From positions 87,407,639 to 87,471,638 of the forward strand of contig NC_135498.1 in assembly GCF_052857255.1 (NCBI RefSeq): a DNA stretch of 64,000 bases. Reading direction: 5' to 3'. The notes beneath the pieces are model-generated. The model ran no database searches. It saw only the letters and a program-made list of their open reading frames with translations, and was not told the origin of the DNA. The first letter of the stretch is position 1. Every line of letters starts with the position of its first letter. A program made the translations under genes and the position numbers. The stretch is from Amblyomma americanum (taxonomy: Eukaryota > Arthropoda > Arachnida > Ixodida > Ixodidae). Shown one piece after another: positions 56,487 through 64,000 of this stretch.

Positions 56487-57330
56487 ATCAAATCAAATCA
56501 AAATTTATTCGTCTGTATGCGTACATATTCATGCATTCTAATCTGCCTAAGCACATTTTGCTTGTTGGCTGATCAGGCCGCAGGTGGAGAAAGAACTCTG
56601 TATGAATATATTTCTTTTCTAAACAGTCATGTTAACGCAGAGAAAAGAGTCTGAACAAAAAATAGCACATATGAAATAACTCAATCTATACACAAGGCAA
56701 TACATTTGCCCACCAATTTCTTATGCCCGTCATCATCCTACGCTTGTTATTTGCAATACATAGATCATCAGGAGTTTTATTAAATACAGCTGGTACATAA
56801 AAATTGCGCATCTTTTTACCATAGTTTGATAACCCCGTGGCTTAAGAAATGGTTCCGTTTTTCTCAAGGCGGCATCTTTTTTTACGGGAGTATTATATTC
56901 ATTTGAATAATAATACCGCGTTAACACAACAAAGTGGAAGAGTTCACGGATCTGAAGTATGCCTAACTCATCGTATTTTTCTTTCATGTCAACCGAGTTT
57001 AGTCTGGTGGCGTAAGATATAGTGTTCACTATTCTTTTTAGGATAACAATTAATGCTTCCTTCTTGTATTTGGAGCAGTTAGCATATGCAGTAATGCCGT
57101 ATTTTAAAACAGGTTCTACTAATGCTGTATAGATCAATCGTCTAAGATGAAGCGGAGATTGGCCACGAAGGTGATACATCATAGCCGCAATGGCCCTTAT
57201 CTTTCTAGAGAGGTAGACGATGTGGTCGCTCCATGTGAGGTGTTGGTCAAAGTGGATGCCCAGATAGAGAACTGTTCTCTCCATTTGGATAGCTTTACAA
57301 TTACACTGGTAACAATGGAATCTTGACCGC
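56487..57330 (-). mobile_element. LINE 3' fragment inserted in ORF1 of another LINE
   Basis: A 203-codon open piece (57344-56733) reads RTVLYLGIHFDQHLTWSDHI, RKIRAIAAMMYHLRG, RLIYTALVEPVLKYGITAYA, the thumb and C-terminal part of a LINE RT. The 3' UTR ends in a pentanucleotide tail, TTTGATTTGATTTGATT, read on the minus strand (56489-56505). It is 5'-truncated and splits the ORF1 pieces on either side, so it is the younger of the two. Confidence 0.82.
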
Positions 57331-57700
57331 GTCGCAGGCGGCACGTTGAAATTGCCGAGGCGCGAAGTCGTTCAAATTGTAACCTCGTAGGTGGCAGACA
57401 ATTTTATAGTCATCGGCAGGCAGGCGTGGGAGCGGGGCACGTCTACGGGGAGCAGTCTGCATCTTCTCTTTGGCGGGATAATTTCCCGCCATTTTGCCTT
57501 CGTCGTCATGCACCAGCGGAGGCTTGCTGGCGGTGGCGGCGTCATTTTTAAGGCGTCTTCCTCGGTCTTGCAGGCTGATAACGGCCTAACATTCACCGGA
57601 CGCAAGCTCCATTGGCGAAACAGCCTCACCCTGAACTGCGTGTTCTGCCTTTGCAGGCGAGCTCGGGAGCGAGTGCGGGTCCCGACGGCATGAACGCCGC
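57331..57700 (-). pseudogene. LINE ORF1 N-terminal part (I-type)
   Basis: The minus strand contains LPADDYKIVCHLRGYNLNDF near 57360-57415, the start of the Gag-like domain of I-group ORF1 proteins, preceded by a basic region (TTKAKWREIIPPKRRCR). It continues at 56486 after the inserted LINE. The part from 57700 to 57840 remains open but is not recognised. Confidence 0.65.
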
Positions 57701-57840
57701 ACCGCGTTCGGCCTAAGTTAGGCGCAGCCTGCGACGCCCGTAGTCGGGAGAAAAAGTCTATGAAATTTGCAAAAAGTGGACCAACCCGGAGAATTCCAGT
57801 CTCCGCAAACACGAAATGACGATCCGGATGTATTCTCAAA

Positions 57841-58190
57841 AGCTTTAGGCCCGGGGGCCAGCTTTATCCTCCAGAAAGTGGCTTCGAGGCGGGAGCCCAT
57901 ACGAAGCACGTCCACACCGGCCGAGTGCCAAAGAGGGAGACCCCACAACTTTTTTCTCGGGCATAATTCCGAGATGCAGAATATACGACCCGTGTGCACT
58001 GCAAAGATAAATTACGGAGCGTGCCACAATAAGGAAAGAACACAAATACAAACACAACCATAAGCGCTTGGGAAATACCTGCACATTTAGCGCAAAAGAA
58101 TTAATCCAGATGTTCAGAGCTTTTCAAAATAATATTTTGTATGTGCACCACGGCAGCATAGAGAAAAAGGCAGAAAGAAAAATCACATCA
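57841..58190. other. Unassigned spacer
   Basis: No recognised feature. Confidence 0.3.
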
Positions 58191-58194
58191 ATAT

Positions 58195-58275
58195 CCATGA
58201 CTGGTAGTCGAACCCGCGGTAGCGCGAACAGAAACGTTTCAAGCGCGACTGTGCAAGACTACTAGGCTGTCACTT
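58195..58275 (-). other. tRNA-like sequence
   Basis: The minus strand has an A-box-like GACAGCCTAGTAGTCTTGCA and a B-box-like CGGGTTCGACTACC about 35 bp later. Pairing of the acceptor arm is poor. It is probably a SINE head or tRNA pseudogene. Confidence 0.35.
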
Positions 58276-58685
58276 TTCATTTTAAACACGACGTTGACCA
58301 CAATCATACAATAAAAAGAAAGGAAATCAAATTGGTTTAGAATATAGGCATAAAAAGTTACAGTTAAGCCCAAAGCGCTCGATGCGACTGATGAAGAAGC
58401 GAATTCCCAAAGGGTTCCATCCTTAAGGCCCTGCATCTTATCGAGGCTTTCTCTTCGTTTTTTCTTTCACATTTTCATCTCCCTGTTCCTTCCAGCCTTC
58501 GAAATACGATAATCGATGAGAACTCGTATAAACATTCGACAGCCGTGCACACTCGTGTTAAACTTCAGCACACTATCGCAATATACGTCGCTGAGCGTTG
58601 TATTTAACCTCCCTCTGCGGCGTGCAGTTACGTTCCTTTCCTTTTCTCAAACTTAGTGCAAAATTTATAAAATTGTTTTTGCCGA
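58276..58685. other. Unassigned spacer
   Basis: No recognised feature. Confidence 0.3.
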
Positions 58686-58689
58686 AGAA

Positions 58690-58905
58690 CCCAACCGCGG
58701 CGGCCCGTGTGCTGTGCGATGTCAGTGCACGTTAAATATCCCCCGGTGGTCGAAGTTATTCCGGAGACCTCCACTACGGCACCTCTTTCTTCATTTCTTA
58801 TTTCACTCCCTCCTTTAACCCTTCTAAGCCGTGGTTCGGGTGTCCACCGAGATATGTGAGACAGTTACTGTGTCATTTCTTTTCCTCAAAACCAATTTTA
58901 ATCTT
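58690..58905 (+). mobile_element. SINE, head-truncated copy
   Basis: It starts at the end of the head (CCAACCGCGGCGG), with body GATGTCAGTGCACGTTAAAT and 3' end GAGACAGTTACTGTGTCATT. It meets the following minus copy tail to tail. Confidence 0.83.
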
Positions 58906-59135
58906 TTTTTTTCTTTTCAGGAAACGAAACACCACAGTAATTGTCTCGTATTTCGATGGACACCCAAACCGCGCCGAATGAGAAGAGATAAAGGAGGGAG
59001 TGAAAGAAGAAACGAAGAAAGAGGTGTCGTAATGGAGGTCTCCAGAATAATTTCGAGCGCCTGGGGATCTAACGTGCACTGACATCGCAGAGCACGAGCG
59101 CGACTTCTGCGTTTCGCCTCCATCCAAAACGCGGC
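58906..59135 (-). mobile_element. SINE, head-truncated copy, tail to tail with the previous
   Basis: On the plus strand it reads TCCAGAATAATTTCGAGCGC and AACGTGCACTGACATCGCAG, ending in the start of the tRNA head at 59135. Its tail joins the tail of the 58690-58905 copy through a T-rich stretch. Confidence 0.82.
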
Positions 59136-59139
59136 CGCA

Positions 59140-60035
59140 GCCGACTCATGCAGACGGCTCCCATGCGCCGCCTGCTGAACGGCTTACACATTCAACACGA
59201 TTGCACTCCATAGCAGGTGGAGCGTATCCCAGAACTGGGGCGCCATAGGCTCTGGGTCTCCCCGCTCCCCCGTAACATGGACACCGACATGCACGAAAGC
59301 ATACGACAAGCGCGGACTCGGGCTCTTGAGAGACAACACGGCTCCCGACCCGGTGTATACTATGTAGACGTAGCATGGCAGTCGCCCACGGGATTTTACA
59401 TGGCCGCTGTCAATCACCAGGAAATGCACGTTGATGGACTCTCCTTCCGAGCCCAGAATTCAATGCGAGCCGAGGAAGTAACGATAGCGCTTGCTGCCGC
59501 CCACGCCAATTAATAATAATAATAATAATTGGTTTTTTTGGGGGGAAAGGAAATGGCGCAGTATCTGTCTCATATATCGTTGGACACCTGAACCGCGCCG
59601 TAAGAGCAGGGATAAGAGAGGGAGTGAAAGAAGAAAGGAAGAATTAGATGCCGTAGTGGAGGGCTCCGGAATAATTTCGACCACCTGGGGGTCTTTAACG
59701 TGCACTGACATCGCACAGCACAAGGGCGCCTTAGCGTTTTTCCTCCATAAAAACGCAGCCGCCGCGGTCGGGTTCGAACCCGGGAACATCATCATCACGG
59801 AGTCCCGAAAAGCATCTGATCATTACTTGGCAGGGGAGATCTCCCCCTTAGCCGCTTGTATTCTATGACAGACTGCCACTGATTGAACACCGAAAAGAAT
59901 TATTTGGGCTCGTGGCCACCAGGGCTTACGAGGTAATGATGCCGCTGACGCGGCTGCCCGAGCGCTGACTCACCGGACTCCTCATCCCAGCTCTTCTGGC
60001 CCGGAGACAAACCAGCCGTTGCTGCGGTTCAGCGA
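59140..60035 (+). pseudogene. LINE RNase H domain, split by a SINE
   Basis: The first part reads GVYYVDVAWQSPTGFYMAAV and MRAEEVTIALAAAHAN up to 59511 (RNase H first half). After the SINE, at about 59790, it resumes with NIIITESRKASDHYLAGEIS and ILYDRLPLI, then in another frame WARGHQGL and NDAADAAARAL to about 59970. Removing the SINE leaves the order and spacing of one RNase H domain. It is the same LINE group as 18746-20110. RT and tail are missing. Confidence 0.8.
59512..59789 (-). mobile_element. SINE inserted in a LINE RNase H domain
   Basis: A near-complete unit with tail AATAATAATAATAATTGG at 59512-59532, body, and B box GGGTTCGAACCC near 59778 (plus-strand text). The outer head with the A box is missing. 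Its sequence is close to the 9.6-kb copy. Confidence 0.88.
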
Positions 60036-60660
60036 AATTATAACACATTATAACACAAGAAGAGATAATGTGTTAGAAGAAGAGAAGTTGGAAACAACCA
60101 AATGTTGCTTAACGACTTGCATTACAAAATTCTAAAATTCTTTTACCAGACTATTAAATAGCAAATATGTAAAAGCACTAAAAGAGAACGAGTGGTAGGC
60201 GATAATAGGTGGCAAGAAAGCGTGAGATGACACCAGAAAGACTACGCGAGAAATGCGTAAAAATTGCAACGAAGACTTATTTTCATACTTTGCCCGCCAA
60301 ATTGAAACGTGAAGCGGCACAGCGCGCCTATTTTCGTGTGGAATATTTCTTGATAAATGAGAGCGACATGGAGGGAAAGAATTTAAGCACAATCATTGGT
60401 AAGGACGTGGTGAGCTACCCACATCGAGAAAAAATTGATTAATGCCAGAGATTGCCACTGCGCTCAACATTATTTCGGCAGCCACGTGCTACTACGGACA
60501 CTGCACTCAGCCATGCATTGTATTGCTAGCAGATCACCTCAATTCGTATCACTCTACTTGCGTGAGGTATTTTAACGCCTCAGACTGTTGAAGATTTGTT
60601 GGACAAGATACTCTCCCGTGAGGCGCGCATGAATTCTGGCTTACCCCGCTGACTCTCCTC
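60036..60660. other. Unassigned spacer
   Basis: No family motif. TTATAACACATTATAACACAA and TAATGTGTTA near 60040-60075 can form a small hairpin. The region ends in a pyrimidine tract. Confidence 0.3.
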
Positions 60661-60666
60661 TCGCAG

Positions 60667-60771
60667 GTCGCCAGAAATTATCGCCATGCGTGTCTTCGTG
60701 TGGGCAATGGCCGCAGCTGCCCTTCTCGTGCTCGCAATCCCACCCTCTTTGCGACGGCGACCCACAAGCTA
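60667..60771 (+). CDS. Probable signal-peptide exon of a secreted protein
   Basis: A pyrimidine tract TGACTCTCCTCTCGCAG gives an acceptor ending at 60666. After a 19-bp leader, ATG at 60686 opens MRVFVWAMAAAALLVLAIPP, a classic signal peptide with a hydrophobic core, followed by SLRRRPTS. A donor A|GTGAGG at 60771/60772 falls after two bases of a TA- codon, so the apparent TAG is not used if spliced. The following exon would lie outside or further right; none was recognised. The plus strand matches the FReD copy, but a link is only a guess. Confidence 0.5.
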
Positions 60772-60779
60772 GTGAGGAG

Positions 60780-61140
60780 GCCTACACTTGCAGACATCTT
60801 GAGTAGGTCATCGCTCTTCCACAAAATAAGTTTAGTTCGATGAGAGCCGCACTTATAAAACATGCAGAACGATGCCAAACGTGATATTCTGCACATTAAT
60901 TTTTAGACCCACTTTACTGCTTTGCCTGTCTAATTCACTGATCATGCTTTAGAGTTCATCTCGGAAGTGGCTTAGCAAGTTAATCTCACCACCGAATCGC
61001 AGATTACTAACGCATTTTTCATTAACTCTTCACCCTAACTGTTCCCAATTTATGCCTATGAATACCCCCTGTTAACAGTCGGTCGATCTGGTAGCGTGAT
61101 TAGAAATGCGCGTAGTGAATGCCAGCAATCTTCAGACAAA
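60780..61140. other. Unassigned spacer
   Basis: No recognised feature. Confidence 0.3.
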
Positions 61141-61144
61141 GAAA

Positions 61145-61510
61145 TAATAAGAAAGAGCGGGCAGAGTGGTTGAGGGGACAACAGCGGGTTAATGTCATTC
61201 TAGTCGAAATCAAGAGAATCGGTTTATGGGGCTTTAACGTCCCATAGCGACTCCGGCAATGAGGGACGCGAAATCAGGAGCAAGAAGTGGGCTTGGGCAG
61301 AGCATTTAATGCCAAGGCAAGATAATCGCTGGTCTTTAAGGGTAACGGAGTGCATTCCAAGAGAAGGCAAGCGCAGCAGAGGGCGGCAGAAAATTGAGCG
61401 GGCGGATAAGATTGAGAAGTTTGCGGTGATAAGGTCGCCACAGCTTGAATTCGATAGGGTTAAATGGAAAGTTGTAGGTGATGCCTCTGTCCCGCAGCAG
61501 GCATAGTCAG
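61145..61510 (+). pseudogene. LINE C-terminal fragment (RTE-like)
   Basis: The plus strand reads KKWAWAEHLMPRQDNRWSLR and PREGKRSRGRQKIERADKI, ending SVPQQA, the RTE-type C-terminus also seen at 26245-26540. It is interrupted at 61217-61269 by a short insertion. The 65-codon piece 61309-61506 is open. Confidence 0.7.
61217..61269. mobile_element. 53-bp mini-insertion with flanking duplication
   Basis: The insert contains GGTTTATGGGGCTTTAACGT and is flanked by GAAATCAAGAG (61206-61216) and GAAATCAGGAG (61270-61280), an 11-bp near-perfect duplication. The same box begins the SINE fragment at 45975. Confidence 0.75.
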
Positions 61511-62080
61511 ACTGATGATGACCAAGCGTGGCGTTCAGTATTCACTAGGAAATCAAGAGAAGAACGTATTCCGAAAGAGTTGACGATTTCAAGCCCTCCT
61601 TATTCGTTGTTGAGCTTTAAACTGGGTCATATTCTCGTCATGTATAATTAACTAATAGCAAGCCTTTAATTTTATCAAAACATATTGGTTAATAAGGATT
61701 GCAGTGGTCTACTCCACCGTATTTGATTCCCGCGACTGCGCAATTTCCTTTTCGTGCTTTTTCATTTTCTAAAGCTGTCTAATTCTGTGTGCATCTGATT
61801 CCAAATTGACGTTCATGTAAATTTTTGCAAGGGCATCTTTATTCTCCCGTGTTTTGTGTCTAATGTTTCACTGTATAACTGTTCATCTTTCTACTTTCCT
61901 GTGTTGACTGTGCACTATTTATTTCTCCATTTGATATCATTACTCTATTGGTGCTTCACGGAGAAATACGTTAACCATGGTATGGTTTAAAACGGAATAC
62001 GCAAAAGCGGAGTAAACCAAGAATTGTCGAAGACCGTGGCTCTTAAATCTACTCTGTTTTTGTGACACTTTAGGTTTTAT
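61511..62080. other. Unassigned spacer
   Basis: AT-rich, with no recognised feature. Confidence 0.3.
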
Positions 62081-62084
62081 TATT

Positions 62085-63200
62085 TTATGTCGGCGTTTTC
62101 TTGTACAAAACGCGTACTACAATCTTTGTCCGTAAAGTTCCGAGACTGAGTCCATCAAAAAATGCGTTTAACATTGAAATCATTTGTGCAGCAACCCTTC
62201 GAAATAGTCTCCCTTGCTGCTTATACACAGCTTCCGACGCTTCTTGAGGTCTCAGAAGCACCTGGAAAACGCTTCGTTTGGCAGGTCTGCCTGCACCTTT
62301 GTCGTCGCGTCTTGAATGGCCTCCACGCTTCTCATACAGCGACCTTTTAGGGCTCTCTTCACATGAGGAAAGAGGGAAAAATTGCATGGGGAGAGGTGAG
62401 GTGAGTATGGCGGACGGGAAGTACAGTAATGCTGTGCTTGGCGAGAAATTTTGTCACGATAAGAGCAGTGTGCGGCCTTGCGTTATCGTGGGGAAGGCTC
62501 CACTGTTCAGATGCCCATAAGTCAGGGCGACGGCGTCGCAGTGCATCACGCATGTGTTGGAGCACGCGGATATAAAACTCCTGATTCACCGCCTGCCATT
62601 GTGGTACAAACTCGTTGTGTATGAAATCTCCGGCATCGAAAAAAAACAGCATCGTCCTTGTTTTGGACTTCTATCGCCGCACCTTTCTCGACGCCGGAGA
62701 GCTTGTGGACCGCCCTTCGGCGCTCTCCCTCTTTGTTTGAGGATCCCATTAAAAACACCATGTTTGTCTTGAGCAATGATGCTGTCGACGAATGCTGCAT
62801 CCTTATCTTCTTCGGAGGGCAAAATCAGCGCTCATTGATGCACACTTGTCCTTCTGGTCCTGCGTGAGGGAGTGTGGCACAAGTCTTGCATTCAGCTTTC
62901 GTTTCCCCAAGTTCCCACGCAACATTTGGTGGCATGTTTTCTTACTAATGTCGAGAGCATCTGGTAGTATGCGGACTGTAAGGGTGCGGTTTTGCTGTAC
63001 GATTTCTCTGATCCGAGCTATGTTGTTTTCATTCCGTGATATTGAAGCGCGCTCCTGCCTTGTGCCGTCTTCCACCGACGTTCTGTCCGCAACGAAGCTC
63101 TTGTGCCACTCGAAAACTAGCCCCCGCGATACTGTCTCTGCCACGTTTTTTTGCCACTGTCTGCCACGCTTCCCGTCTCTCTTTATTAAGTCTTGATAAG
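62085..63200 (-). pseudogene. mariner-type transposase, broken, minus strand
   Basis: The minus strand in several frames reads FEWHKSFVADRTSVEDGTRQ (helix-turn-helix part), ISKKTCHQMLRGNLGKRKLN, LVPHSLTQDQKDKC, then SLPHDNARPHTALIVTKFLA near 62440-62500 (second catalytic Asp), and MRSVEAIQDATTKVQADLPN near 62280-62340 (C-terminus). The first Asp block is not intact. The region after about 63144 still reads as the N-terminus. It differs from the 17.4-kb mariner, so it is a second lineage. TIRs were not identified. Confidence 0.85.
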
Positions 63201-64000
63201 GAAATGTTAGTTAGTTTGGAGAACAGATCAGGACGCTTTCACCAGTTTGCTAGATCTAACTGTGATATTTCGGTTCAGCTGATATTTAGGTCTGAAACCA
63301 AACTGTACCTTCATGACGCACTTGTGTTCCCAGATATGAAAGAAATTTATGAGTGAAGCAGCATCAGAAATGAAGCATGTGAACTGAAACAACGCTATAG
63401 AATTCAGGTTACTTGCTCTGACATTAACTTAAAAAGATAACATTTGCCGGCAATAGCAGGCTTGTGTGCTCATACGGCTCTGAAGAAAATTCCCTGCGAA
63501 GCTTTGGCAAGAAGCCTCACAAGACAGGAAGGGACATTCCGCTGGAAGCCAAGTGTTCAATCAAACGACTAGCAAGAGGTGCGCTCAAATTTCCTCAGCA
63601 AGTCGTAGTCAACGTCGTTCCTTACGCTGAAATTGTGCTAGAGAAACTGACAGTGAAAGAAAATTCCACATGTCTTCATGCTACGTGTCCCCAAAGAAAG
63701 CTTCTGGCCTCTTTGAAGAACTTGAATGATACGGATATTTGGTTGTTTCCTCCAACTGACATCACCCGGACACAGTCGTTACCCCCAATATCTACCTGAA
63801 AAACTACGGCCAGAGAAATTCAGGCCTGCCAAAAATTAAAAAGGCCGCTGCTTATGACACACTTATAAGCACGCTCGAGCGCCGATAATAATGATGCTGA
63901 AATAAAGGCATCCTGTATTTTCTTCTAATGCCTACTTTCTTTTATCTTTGAAAATGAAAGGAAACTAGCCATCACATACTGAATGGTATTTGGTATTGCT
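63201..64000. other. Unassigned end region
   Basis: A 111-codon open frame at 63464-63799 (plus) is of ordinary composition (PLEAKCSIKRLARGALKFPQ), but I recognise no family. AATAAA occurs at about 63901. Nothing else recognised. Confidence 0.25.

Noticed and set aside
58195..58275. Functional tRNA gene on the minus strand
   Set aside because: Only the B-box part is convincing; the acceptor stem is not.
63464..63799. Host gene exon
   Set aside because: Open for 111 codons, but no motif, family or clear splice sites were recognised.

Overview
The window looks like an intergenic and intronic stretch of a large, repeat-rich arthropod genome, most likely a hard tick. The reasons are tRNA-headed SINEs that resemble the tick Ruka type, Penelope-like elements with GIY-YIG endonucleases, I-, CR1/L2- and RTE-type LINEs, mariners, one Ty3/gypsy element, and exons of a fibrinogen-related (FReD, ixoderin/ficolin/tachylectin-5 type) secreted lectin with long introns and canonical splice sites. 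Nothing is bacterial, so operons and ribosome binding sites do not apply. All family names come from reading motifs by eye; no database was searched.

Layout: 1-4.45 kb holds a minus-strand LINE (ORF1 plus endonuclease), a SINE and a plus-strand LINE reverse transcriptase. 4.87-8.30 kb is a near-intact Penelope-like element with 859-bp inverted arms and an 801-codon frame. 8.9-11.5 kb has LINE fragments and three SINEs. 11.5-16.86 kb is an almost full-length I-type LINE that sits inside the RNase H region of an older LINE on the opposite strand. 17.35-18.5 kb is a mariner with an internal 110-bp triplication. 18.75-20.1 kb is another LINE 3' half, and 20.99-21.39 kb a MITE. 22.5-24.8 kb is a decayed second Penelope-like element. 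27.02-32.95 kb is a Ty3/gypsy element with two 375-bp LTRs and a 4-bp target duplication. 33.4-34.0 kb is a Penelope-like remnant.

34.36-50.6 kb is the host-gene region. One intact terminal FReD exon lies on the minus strand (34361-34632). A second FReD copy on the plus strand is spread over 11.6 kb, with an N-terminal exon at 38989-39130, a middle exon in three 168-bp tandem copies at 44993-45496, and a terminal exon at 50343-50614 broken by an in-frame stop. Splice phases agree between the copies. The plus-strand copy reads as a decaying pseudogene; the minus-strand exon could belong to a live gene. The two copies point away from each other.

50.6-64 kb is mostly unrecognised AT-rich DNA with SINEs, nested LINE fragments, a probable signal-peptide exon (60667-60771), an RTE-type remnant with a 53-bp mini-insertion, and a minus-strand mariner. 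The main signals for follow-up are the FReD locus with its triplicated exon, the Penelope inverted-arm architecture, and the SINE core shared by units with different heads.
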